DNA from: Opisthocomus hoazin | Lineage: Eukaryota > Chordata > Aves > Opisthocomiformes > Opisthocomidae | Length of the DNA stretch: 64,000 bases | Assembly (NCBI RefSeq): GCF_030867145.1 | Contig: NC_134426.1 | Coordinates: forward strand, 8,866,001-8,930,000 | Direction of reading: 5' to 3' | Shown: in pieces, positions 22,791-33,084 of the stretch | Numbering within the stretch: the first letter of the stretch is position 1 | How the letters are laid out: every line of letters starts with the position of its first letter | Notes under the pieces: generated by a model | The model's database searches: none | What the model was told of the DNA's origin: nothing | What the model saw: the letters and a program-made list of their open reading frames with translations, nothing else | Translations under genes and position numbers: made by a program

Positions 22791-22959
22791 TGTGGGCTGG
22801 GGATGTTACGAGGTGATGGGATCTAGAACGATATTTGTGGGGCAGTTTCTTCTGTCTGTTTGTTCACTTTTTAGAGCAGGGCGGCAATAAATAGAGCGGC
22901 AGATGCTCGCTGTTACCCCTGCCCTCCTCACCAGGGGAAAGGATAATGGAGGAACAGCA

Positions 22960-23480
22960 AGAGGGCCTTACAAATTGGAAAATAAAATAGCTTTAATAAT
23001 AATGCCAATAATAATGGGAAAAATGCAGAAATAAACAAAATAATATTGACTTTCCCTGAGTTGTGTGCATTGGGGGCTGACGTTATGAGAACAGCTGCCA
23101 GGCAGACACTACCAAGTCGCGGTCTGGACTCAGCAGTAGATGGGATATGGATTCAGGACTGCGTGGATCGGAATCTGGATCAGGATAATAGACAGGACAA
23201 CAAGCAGGCTCCTCTTCAGTAGGTGGCCATGGACAAAGACCAAAAGACCCTCACGAACCCCCACCTTCAAACCGAGTATGACTTGTATAGTATGGAGTAT
23301 CACGTTGGTCAATATTGGGTCACCTGTTCTGTCCTCCTCTCCCTGCAAGTACCACCCTTTATGACCTCTCAATCGTGGAACATAAGAGGTTTATCAATGA
23401 ACTTGGCGGCTATAGAAATAATTATAAACATGGACATTTTCTGCATTCCTTTCCTACTGTTAGCTCAGTAAAACTATAAA
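22960..23480 (-). repeat. LTR-like fragment
   Basis: Around 23285-23345, TATGGAGTATCACGTTGGTCA and GGGTCACCTGTTCTG echo the TATGGAATATC...GGTCA...GGGTCAGCTG block of the other LTR fragments. Rich in ATAAT near 22990-23045. No coding capacity. Weak call. Confidence 0.35.
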
Positions 23481-24039
23481 CATTAGGTGTTATCAGCTCT
23501 GGAGTGGACTCTGTCTGAAAAATATGCAACCAACTTCAGAAGAAGGCAGTTACGCAGAAGAACTTGGCTGAAAGAAGATTCAGTGAAAGAGAATTGGTTC
23601 TGTTTTAACCAAAACGAGGACAGACAGAGAGTTACCCGAAATACCCATGGTGAGTTAAATTTGGCAAACTATCAGGTGCTCACCAAGCCACTATCTCACT
23701 GTGAAGGTGAAAAAAATTTGGGGCAGTTTAAAGGCAGTTTAATGTGGGGTGAGGAGCAGGATTACAGAAAAAAGCAAAAGCAAAGGCCACACACAAAAGG
23801 AAAGCAAAACCAAAGGAGTTTTTCTCTCTTCTTCTCATCAGCAGACAATGTCCAGCCACCTCTTGAAAGCAAGGATTCAGGACATGTAGAAGCAGCTTTG
23901 GAAGACAAATCACTGAATAAAAAATGTCATCTCCTCCCATAACTCCTTTCCATCAGTTTGCATGCTCAGCATGATGTCACATGGAATATCCCATTGTTTA
24001 ATTCAGGTAAGCTATCCCATCTGAGTCCCATCCCAGCCA
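23481..24039. other. No gene recognised
   Basis: Includes a 151-codon open frame (23487-23942) with no recognisable domain and no paralogue in the window. It is purine-rich around 23755-23815. Treated as chance or as degraded LTR/ERV leader. Confidence 0.35.
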
Positions 24040-24240
24040 CTGGCCCACCCTGAGCCAGCAACCATGGGAGGGTTTGGACAGACAGCGTTCATGCGATGTG
24101 AGCACTGCTCAGTAATAGCCAAGACACTGACGCGTGATCAACATCGTTCCAGCCACAAATCCAAACCACAGCAGCATGTGGGCTGCTCTGGGGAAAGTGA
24201 GCTCCATCCCAGCCAGACCCTGTACAATGGTGTTCAGGGG
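24040..24240 (-). repeat. LTR fragment, ERVL-like family
   Basis: GAGCACTGCTCAGTAATAGCCAAGACACTGAC and ACAAATCCAAA correspond in order to 40625-40690 and 43715-43745. Same orientation as those copies. Confidence 0.5.
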
Positions 24241-24527
24241 TCTCTTCTAGCTTGCATTATTCTATGCTTCAATGATTTTAGTTTCAGAGCTCTTTGAAGA
24301 CAGAACAGACAGATGAAGAAGAAAAAGATGAGAGGCAGAAGCAGTGATAGAAAATGAAGAAGTATAAATACAGCAGTTCCTCTGTGGATCATATCTCCAC
24401 TCCAAAGGTTGACAGGAAATTTATTACATAAAATTGATGAAACACGCTTAATTTTATCTGCTCAAGTACTGGGCCCCAAGGAGGGTGATGGTTGGGTACA
24501 GTAGCATGTGGTCAATATTGTCTCGGG

Positions 24528-24900
24528 AGCTCATAATCCAGTAGCAAGCCAATGACTGTGAACGGGTCTGTGAGATCACTTGTGCCTCTGGAGGTCATTG
24601 GCCAACAGCAGGCACATGGCTGAGAAAGGGACTGTGAGGTCACTTCTCTCTGAAGTTGCTGATAGGTCAGCCCTTGGCTCATGGTGGGGATATGTGCTTT
24701 TAAGGTCCCCTCTGCCGGTGTCTGTGACAGGCCAACAGCAGGCACCTGGCTGGCACATGGACTGGGAGATCCCCTCTGCCGAAGGACCCAGGCTCACTGC
24801 AGGAAGGGGGCTGATAGTTTGGGTGTCGTGTCTCTTCTGCCTGAGCTCATGATGGGACAGCAGCAGGCACTCAGCTTGGGCATGTCTATCCGAGAAGCTG
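24528..24900. repeat. Minisatellite, ~64-bp unit, about six diverged copies
   Basis: The motif CCAACAGCAGGCACMTGGCTG recurs at about 24608 and 24731, with weaker forms near 24540 (CCAGTAGCAAGCCAATGAC) and 24855 (GGACAGCAGCAGGCACTC). Spacings are near 64 bp or twice 64 bp. Each unit also has a GAGRTCMC...CTCTGCC tail (24572, 24636, 24704, 24766, 24830). Intermediate units have lost the CAGCAGGC core. No match elsewhere in the window. Confidence 0.6.
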
Positions 24901-25164
24901 AAAGGCTGGCAGCGCTGGGAGATGATAGGGAGGCTACTCCTCGGTGGTCAGGAAAAAGGCCAAAAGAAGGCCTGGTGGGTTGGGATGCTTCCTAGAAGGG
25001 TGGTTTCTGAGATGATGGAGCTTTCCTTGGAGGAAGGAAACATCAGGAGAGACAAACAGCTACCACACAGTGCAGATTGGCAGGTGAAATCTAGACATGA
25101 GGAGGAAGGAATGTGACTCAAGTGGTAGTGCTGTGGTACAAGAAGTCACCCAGAAGGAGGATGA

Positions 25165-25990
25165 GATCAGTCCATTTCTTTGTGATTCAAGGAACAGAGC
25201 GAGAGGGTGGACAGACACCTGTGGCTGGATGGAAATGGCAGGGTGAGAGCAAGGTGAGGAAGCGAGATGGGTGTCTGCAACCTGCAGGGAAACACAAGCA
25301 GCTGTGGGACAGCATAGGACCAGCTCTGGTGGAGATGGCAAAGGGCCCTGGCAAGGTTGGCACTTGCCAAGAGAACCCAAGGCTTTGTCCCCTTGGCTAT
25401 GACAGGTGTCTCTGCCACCAAGGCCTCTGAGGAGACCTGTTGTCCTAAGGCACTGGGGGGGCTCATTGCCTCCTTGCACAGCCCCAGGAAGGCTGGGAAC
25501 TGTCACCCCGTTGGCCTTCCCTCAGCATCACCCACCCCACCTCCCACTGCCCCAGCAAGAGCCCTGAGCAAGGCCTGAGGGACAGGATCTGCCTTGCCAG
25601 GGGCTGGGGCTCAGCCCTTGGCCTTTCTGCCTCACCAGACACACCCAGGGTGTTCTCAGCATCTGAGCTGCCTGCACCTTCCCTTTGCTGCCTGCCATCA
25701 TGGCCTCCAGTTCTCTGCTCTAACGAGTCTCTGGGGAAGCTTTGCTGGTAATGGTCCTCAGTGGGACTCAGCAATGCTTCAGGGTCCTCAGGATGTTTTT
25801 CCTCCTCATTTTCAATTGTGGAAAGGTTTGTGAAATCTCCTCTCAGTACCCAAGCTTCAAGGACTCAGCTCAAACACTCCATGGGGCTCATTACAGTGAA
25901 GAAAGCCCTAACAAACTATGCCTCTTCTTGTAATTTTCTTCTAGTCTGATACAGTTTATTAGAGAGATTTCCTGATATATTTATGGAGAA
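25165..25990 (-). repeat. Orphan inverted copy of receptor 3' flank
   Basis: 25260-25430 read on the minus strand matches 21680-21850 and 56640-56770 (AGGGAAACA, GGGACAGC and CAAAGGGCC blocks). 25740-25990 read on the plus strand resembles the inverse of 21140-21360. The two halves lie in opposite senses relative to the source, so the copy is rearranged. No receptor frame is present nearby. Confidence 0.45.
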
Positions 25991-26199
25991 AGATTTCAAA
26001 AAGCTTCTAAGAAAAACGTCTTTTCATTTTAAAGAGGTGTAGTTTATCATCTTGGAGTTTTGATAAGTGGTGACAGCAGCATTCTCTGACTGATGTTGAT
26101 GCAGAGTCTCTCCTCAGGAGGTCTGGCCTGGTTGCAGAAGCTGTTTCTTGAGGTCTGACACAGTATGGACAACTGCCATGTCGGTATCGTATTAACCTC

Positions 26200-27690
26200 T
26201 CATTCATTTTGTTCCCAGAATGGTAGCCACTCTGTGCAGCCTTTAAGTGCCGCGTAGGAGTCAGTATGAATATGTACAGGGGAAGCAGCTTGGGCCTCAT
26301 GCTGCAATACACTCCACACTGTGGTTAGCTCTCCCACCTGCGCGCTGCCCTCCCCTTCAGTGCTGATTTGTTCCTTAGTCCCGACCTGAAGTGCCACAGC
26401 TCGATACTTCCAAATCTTTCCTTCTTGCTTCGACGAAGCATCTGTAAACCACACGTTCTGTAACTGTTTGGAAAATAGGGGAGCTATTTGTATCAGAGAA
26501 GAAAGCTGAGGCGCATCCTTACCTAGGTCTACCTCATCCTGTATATTTAGCACTTCAGTAGCTCCTTCAGATACGGAAAAATTATTGCAATAATGCTCTA
26601 ATTGTGCATACCATTTCCATATGGAGGCTCTTTGGGCCACCCCGTCAGGGGGTGGGGTTCCTGTTACAAATGCTTTGGTCACTTTAAATGGGCCCCGAAG
26701 GATTATGGGCTGCTGTCGGATGGTTTGTTCGGCCTCTCTCAAAGCTAGACTAACTACAAATAGGCCCTTTTACCAAGTCACATACCTTTTCTCGGCATCT
26801 TTGAAACTACGTGAATAGAACCCGATGGGCCAAATAGGTCTCTCTGACCCCTTTTGCCACAAATGAATCGAGAGCCCAGTTCGGGCAAACCCCCATTCTG
26901 TTGGGACTGGGTCCGTCGGATGGATAGGTCCAAGGGCTTGGTAGGCATTTGCCTCAGACACCAACAGTTGTAACGCCTCATCGTGGAACTGGGTCCGCTC
27001 CCATCGGGCACTTTTCCGCAATAAATTAAAAAATCAGGGATATGTTTTCTCCAGAACACGAGTAGTCCTAATGCATGTTGTAGATCTTTCTTTGATCCTG
27101 GTATTTTAATTAGGTCAAGGGAGGACAGAGTATCGGGGGGGATACACATCATTCCCCCCCTCCACCAGATTCCCAAAAATTTCACTTCACTAGAAGGGGA
27201 TTGTATCTCCTCAGGTGGAATCGTCAACCATATGTGTTCTAAATGGGTAATAATGTCCCACTGCGCCTCCCCAACTTCCTCTATCTGACTTCCTCCCACA
27301 CGCACATCATCTATATATTGATAAATCTTCACCCCCGCTTGTATGGGTATCGCTTCTAATTCCCGCGCTAGGGCATGGTGAGCTAATGTGGGGGAGTGCT
27401 TATACCCCTGGGGAAGCCGCGTGAAAGTGTACTGCTGTCCTTCTCAGGTGAAAGCAAAACAGGTTTGATCTGCAGGTTGAAAGTGTACCATAAAGAACAT
27501 ATCCTTAACATCAGTAGTTGCCAGAATTGGGTACGTGTGTTCCTGAATGGTGCTAATGTGCTCCCACTGGCCAGGCAGGGGAGTTGTAAGGCGGGTGCGT
27601 GGGAACTACCACCCCTTGTTCCCGCAGCTCTGCCAGCACAGGGGCTGTGCCTTCCCCGGCTCCCAACTGCAGCAGGTAGGGTTTCACATT
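26200..27690 (-). pseudogene. ERV reverse transcriptase and RNase H, decayed
   Basis: Minus-strand pol. RT motif A (DVKDMF) lies near 27500 and LPQGYKHSP near 27400, with an in-frame TGA close to 27445. The active-site box is YIDD (27306-27317), followed by VKFLGIWW and a KKDLQHALGLLVFWRKHIPDF block. A frame change comes near 26990. A 180-codon frame (26200-26742) then gives the RT connection and RNase H (VWFTDASS, VGELTTVW, HTDSYAALKG). Coding ends abruptly near 26200, inside RNase H. Integrase, env and any 3' LTR are missing. It follows directly on the protease and gag frames to its right. Dead as an element; class not settled. Confidence 0.8.
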
Positions 27691-27692
27691 CG

Positions 27693-28214
27693 TTAATTTA
27701 GAAGGGGGAGGGCAGGCGCCGCTTGTAGTGGTTGCACCTCCACGCCGGGGGTTTTGGCCAATTGTCTAATTTGGGGGACACTGAAGGAGCACGCATTTCC
27801 CCGGACATCACACCACTGTTTACTCTTCAAAGCATCCATACCTAAAGGATTCATTTGGAAAGGTCCCACAGTTACCATGATGTCCACAGGTTCTCCCTGC
27901 CCCGGTAGCCATAATGTCACCGGAGTCACAGGCACTGTCTGAGTTTTCCCCAAGGCGTTTAAAACTATCAGGCATTTGGGTGGGACTGAAATTCCACACC
28001 GTTCTGCCTCGACCTGGCTTAGCGCAGTAATTTGTGCTCCAGTGTCAGCCAAAAAGGTTACTGGTCTCCTCCTTGGCTCTACCACCACCATAATCAATAA
28101 ATCCCCTTTGTTATTGCAGGTGAGCTGTCTTACAAACATCCACCCCCCACCTCCCCCCTCACCCTGGGGGGGTGGAGGATTTCGTTTCCCACCATCTTCT
28201 TCTCCCTCTTTCAT
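27693..28214 (-). pseudogene. ERV aspartic protease region
   Basis: Open frame of ~173 codons with FLADTGAQITALS, the retroviral protease active site, at 28038-28046. It is followed by VILNALG-like flap sequence and a GMDALKSKQW end. The N-terminal ~25 residues are very rich in G, P and E. It lies between the gag-like frame and the RT and probably formed one gag-pro-pol reading system with them. Open but without regulatory sequences. Confidence 0.75.
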
Positions 28215-28299
28215 TCCCCCTCCAGATTCACCTAGGGTGGGGCACTAGGACCTGGTCCTAAAGTGATTTCTCACCCTGACCACCTCTGCACAAGCCGTT

Positions 28300-29470
28300 C
28301 TAGGTTCTTCTCAGGAGTCCATCCATTAGGTCCTGGGGAATGACCTTCTGAAGCTCTAACTGATGGAGCCCCTGCCGATTCAGGGGCTTTTCTTTCCTGG
28401 CCAGATCCTGGCTTCTCCTCGAGGAAAATGTCGATCCACTCCCTTGTTCTGCGTCTCTCACGGCTCTGGTTTCAACCCTTGGATATGGCCGGTGAACAGG
28501 TCCGTATTTCCTCCCATAGCTAATCAGCTCTTGGGCTATCTGACCCCATGTCCACACTTCCCTCCCTGGCTGCCGACGGTCGGGGTCACTCCCCCCCTCC
28601 AGGGCAGCCATGGCTCTCTCCTCGCTGGGGGTGTTTTGAATTCTTCCCTGCAGCTGGATCCCTATGGGTTTCAGGGAAGCGGGAAGCCCCCATATCAGGG
28701 GAGTCATTCTTTCGGGGTCTGCCGGCAGCAGCATTGGGGAGCTCAGATTAGGCTTGAACTCCCGGTCATACATCATCTGAAGGCAAGCCGCTTTCTGCAC
28801 ACTTTCCCGTAACTGATCTGTCGTGCTCGTTATGGCAGGGGATCCCCCCTCTCCAGTGGGTCCAACCCCCCCACCCAGTACGCGGCCCTCTGAGTCAGCG
28901 ACCATGGGGCTTGGCAATCGCTGGTGGTTAAAAACGCGCCTGGGCCCCAGTACCCTTCCACTTCCCTTTCTGACAACAAGATCCCATCCCCCCCCGACAG
29001 GGACACCCTCCAGACATATTCAGTCTCTGATTCTCTCACAGTGCTCGCAAAATCTTTTCGTAGCTTGGGAATTAAGTTTCTATGAAAGGGATTTCTTTAG
29101 TCATAACCTGGGGGCGATTGTCACTGTTGTATTCATATCCCTATTCCATTTTAACCAACGGATACATCGGAGGGGGTTCCTACAGTCTCTTTTGCTCCCT
29201 TCAAGTCCCCCTGGGGATAGATTGATTGTATCCCTTTCTCTACCAGCACTACTTCTGTTTCTGGCAAGGAGTCTGCCTCCCTCAGAAGCTGATTCCTTAA
29301 CTCTTCCTTCAATATTACATTTTGACGCCTTTCTTCCTCTAGCAGCTGTTTGTCATCCCACAACTGCTTGCACAGCATGGGGCACAAAGACCACCTTTCA
29401 TCTGAACCCCTTCAGACATGTGCTTTTGGATTGGATATCATGCCTTCTACTGCAAATACTGATTCCATTG
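28300..29470 (-). pseudogene. ERV gag-like region
   Basis: Frame 28300-28917 encodes ~205 residues with an Arg/Glu-rich tail and TPLIWGLPASLKP, a pattern seen in retroviral capsid regions. Farther upstream, 29151-29387 codes a charged segment with DDKQLLEEERRQ, probably a coiled coil at the Gag N terminus. No zinc-knuckle CCHC box was seen. The call rests mostly on position before the protease. The primer-binding site and 5' LTR were not found. Confidence 0.55.
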
Positions 29471-29689
29471 ACATTGCCTAGAGGGGCTACCACAGATGCA
29501 GATTGCTCCCCTGCAGATGTTTATATTTAGGCAGATTAATGCTTTGGTGGTTGCTTTTGTTGTAGATACTGATACTCTTAGGGAAATCACGCAAACACTT
29601 GAAGGATTATTGGAGCATTACTACCATAGGGGCCCTCCAGTGAACAGGTTCCTCTTTGCTGTTGTCTCACTGTCATTGTGCAGGGTATG

Positions 29690-31180
29690 GTGTGAAAGGT
29701 GCTGAGCAGAGGGTGGTAATGACTGCTTTTGGCTGGGCTCCTGCTCATACCACCCAGGATGCTGTTGGCTGCCTTTGCTGCTGGCTCACGTTTTGCCTAA
29801 TAAAAGTCAAGGATCACCAGACCCATTTCCACAGAGATGCTGCCCAGCCATGCAGCTCCTGGCCTCTGTCATTGCAGCCTGTAATTCCTCTGCTCAGTCC
29901 TTGGGTCTCTGTAGAAGATGTCTGCAGGAGTTGCTTTCTGCTTTCTCCAGTTATGATGAAATTTCAAAATGTATCAGACTGGCCCTGCTATGACATTGGC
30001 CTGGTCTCTCAACATCCTTGGATTCTTCCCATCTGGCCCAATGCACTATTAAGGGTTGACCTTATCTAAGTAAATCCCTGACTTGATCTCCGTCTGCTGC
30101 TGGGTTTCGCCTAGGGTTCTTTCTCTTAGGCACACAGAACTGTGAGACCTTGCTGGTGAAGACTGAGGCAAAGAGCACACAGACTACCTCAGACATACCT
30201 ACCTCTGCTCTTCCTGAATTCTGCAGTGGCCACAGAGAGTCTTTGTTTCTTCTTTAACTGTGCTAAAAGAGTAACAGCTCATTGTTGTGGCCTTGAACTC
30301 CCTTGCAAGTGTGACATCTGGGGGAGCTCTGGCCTTTCTAAAACCAGTAGCAATTCTCAATTCCTTCTTTGTTTCCATCCTTGCATCCACCTCTTCTACG
30401 CTTCTTTTTCTCCATGGAGCTTCTCCTTGAGTTTCCTGTTTCCCCAAGCTCTTCTCCTCGTACTTGTGCTTGTTTTCCTGACTATTGACATGCAGTCTCC
30501 TGCTTGAAAGACACCATCCTTGACGACCGGCTGTACTGAGCTCTGCTGCCCTTGCAGTCGCAAGACTGGGCCAGACTTTGCTACTTTGAGGCATAGCATC
30601 TGCATTCTTCTGCTCTCTTTCTCCTTGGGAGATCAGACTCCACTATTTCATGGTTATGACAGCCAATGTTGACAATGTTTTTTACATCTATGAACCAGCT
30701 TTACCTTCTTTGTGAGCAACAGATGAATATGAGCATCACCGTTGCTGATCAGTCTGACAGGTGAGCTACAAATATTGGTGTCCCAAGCTGTGTCTTGACC
30801 AAGAACCTCCAGAAACTTCCAGGACTACTTGCATGTTGTTGTTGGGTGCTTCGGCAGGGGGGCTGAACTAGATGACCCACAGAGGTCTCTTCCAACCCTT
30901 AACATTCTGTGATTCTGTGTGTTTCTGTGGTCCCCTTCCAGGGAGTGCCAAGTTAATGAAAGTCAGCAAAGGGACTTTAACTGGTCCTTTGTCTCCCACC
31001 ACAATGTCACCCTTATCAGTCTCTCTTCTGACCCTTACCCAGAAAGACTCACTCAGCTTATTCATCCTATAGAGGATCTTAACACATCTGAGCAGCTCCA
31101 TCACACTGAGGATACCTCTCTCCTGAGCTTTCCAGCCTATCTCTACTTCCCAACTTGTATCCACCCATCACAGCACCCCA
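29690..31180 (-). mobile_element. Old CR1 LINE, interrupted by a younger CR1 tail
   Basis: Reading leftward on the minus strand: endonuclease part (about 31160-30660, with YRMNKLSESFWVRVRRETDKG-type translation), linker (30600-30200, RKARAPPDVTLAREF) and start of RT (near 30150, VFTSKVSQF in translation), then a worn 3' part with CTGGGCTCCTGCTCATACC at 29740. The same endonuclease segment lies before OR4 at 48541-49060. Many stops. Confidence 0.6.
30842..30922 (+). mobile_element. CR1 LINE 3' tail only (~80 bp)
   Basis: Contains the CR1 3' end sequence GGCTGAACTAGATGACCC, CTTCCAACCC and ATTCTGTGATTCTGTG. It is absent at the equivalent site near 48785, where CTGTTGTGGTCCCC runs through unbroken. 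It is therefore an extreme 5'-truncated insertion into the older CR1. Confidence 0.8.
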
Positions 31181-31637
31181 CTCATGTCAGCTGTCCCAAC
31201 ATGCTTCAGCTGTTCTTCCCTCCAAGTGCAAAAAAGAGATGGCCTGCAGGGCTGCAGCTCCTCCTCTCCGTGTAACCCAGGCTGAGGCCATTGGTGCATG
31301 TCTGGGCTGCAGCCCCTCAGTTGTGGCCCATCTGGGCTGAGGAGCAGACTTGCAAAGAGAAACCTGCTACCAAATGCCCAAGGCCTTGTGTGTGGAAAGG
31401 CTTTGCTTCAGAGCACAGACATGCTGGAGGGGATGGCAGGTGGCAATGTAAAGGAGAAATGATGTGCCCACCAAGAGAGCAACCTTTGCTTTCCGCAAGG
31501 CCAAGCGAGGGGTTTGCTTTCTGCTGTTTCTCTGCAGCCCTGAGGGCCTGTGGGGGAGGTGAAGCTGATCTCAGAAGGCAGAGATGATGTTGAAAATGTC
31601 CTTGGGTGTGGGATTACTCCAGGCACACCATGAAAAT

Positions 31638-33084
31638 CATAGAATCATGGGTTGGAAAAGACCTCTAAGATCAAGTCCAACCATCAACCTAACACCACCA
31701 TGCCTACTAAACCATGCCCTGAAGATCAATATCTACAGGTTTTCTGTATACCTCCAGGGATATGGTGACTCAACCACCTCCCTGGGCAGCCTGTTCCAGT
31801 GCCTGACCACTCTTTCAGTGAAGAAACTTTTCCTAATATCTAATCTAAACCTCCCCTGATGCAACTTCAGGCCATTGCCTCTCGTCCTGTTGCTACGTAC
31901 TTGGGAGAAGAGACCGACTCCCACCTCACTACACTCTCCTTTCAGGTAGCTGCAGAGAGCAATAAGGTCCCCCCTCAGCCTCCTCTTCTCCAGACTAAAC
32001 AGCCCCAGTTCCCTCAGCTGCTCCTCGTAAGACTTATTCTCTAGACACCTCACCAGCCTCATTGCCCTTCTCTGGACACGTTCCAACAACTCAAGGTCTT
32101 TTTTGTAGTGATGGGCCCAAAACTGAACACAGTACTTGAGGTGCGGCCTCACCAGTGCCGAGTACAGGGGCACGATCACCTCCCTAGTGCTGCTGGCCAT
32201 AGCATTCCTGATCCAAGCCAGGATGCCGTTGGCTGCCTTGGCCACCTGGACACACTGCTGGCTCATATTCATGCAGCTTTCAACCAGCACTCCCAGGACC
32301 CTTTCTGATGGGCAGCTTTGCAGACTCTCCTCCCCAAGACTGTAGCATTGCATGGGGTTGTTGTGACCCAAGTGAAGGACCCGGCATTTGGACTTGTTGA
32401 AACTCATACAGCTGGTCTCCACCCATTGACCCAGTCTGTCCACATCCCTTTGCAGAGCCTTCCTACCTTCAGGCAGATCAACATTCCCACCCAGTTCAGT
32501 GTCATCTGCAAATTTACTGAGAGAGCACTCCCCCTCATGCAGACCATTGATAAAGATGTTAAACAAGACCGGACCCAAAACTGAGGCCTGGGGGACGCCA
32601 CTTGTGACTGGCCGACAGCTGGATGTAGCACCATTCACCACCACTCTCTGTGCTCCGCCATTCAACCAGTTCTTTATCCAGCAAAGAGTACACCCATCCA
32701 AACCATGGGCAGCTAGTTTCTCCAGGAGGATGCTGTGTGGAACAGTGTCAAAGATCTTACTAAAGTCCAGGTAGATGACAGACACCGCCTTTCCCTCGTC
32801 CACTAGGAGGTTCACCCAGTCATAGAAGGAGATCAGGTTCGTCAAGCAGAACCTGCCTTTCACGAACCCATGTTGGCTGGGCCTGATGCCCTGGTTGTCA
32901 CTCACATGCCCAGAGAGTACACTCGGGATGAATCACTCCATTATCTTGCCCAGCATGGAGGTCAGGCTGAAAGGGCTGTAGTTCCCGGGATCCTCCTTCT
33001 GGCCCTTCTTGTAGATGGGAGTTACACCGGTAATCCTCCAGTCATCTGGGACCTCACCTGTTCACCAGGACATCATCATCACCC
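31638..33084 (-). mobile_element. CR1 LINE, 5'-truncated, 1.45 kb
   Basis: The 3' end (left edge) has CATAGAATCATGGGTTGG and the 5' truncation lies within the RT near 33084. The paralogous flank of OR4 (around 49490-49505) shows the unfilled site, so both edges are fixed to within a few bases. It is the best preserved CR1 here. Confidence 0.9.
31733..33060 (-). pseudogene. CR1 ORF2 reverse transcriptase, nearly complete RT domain
   Basis: An uninterrupted 390-codon frame (31733-32905), extended upstream to ~33060 past a single TGA near 32930. Motifs in order: [42 protein letters not shown] with the first catalytic aspartate, [20 protein letters not shown] (catalytic FADD), [30 protein letters not shown] and [11 protein letters not shown]. 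Endonuclease absent because of 5' truncation. The one stop and the missing N terminus leave it non-autonomous. Confidence 0.87.

Noticed and set aside
23487-23942. 151-codon open frame as a gene
   Set aside because: No domain, no paralogue, amid LTR fragments; the initiation context is not supported by anything nearby.
28140-28180. C-rich run as a G-quadruplex promoter element
   Set aside because: It encodes the Gly/Pro-rich N terminus of the ERV protease frame; no other promoter evidence.
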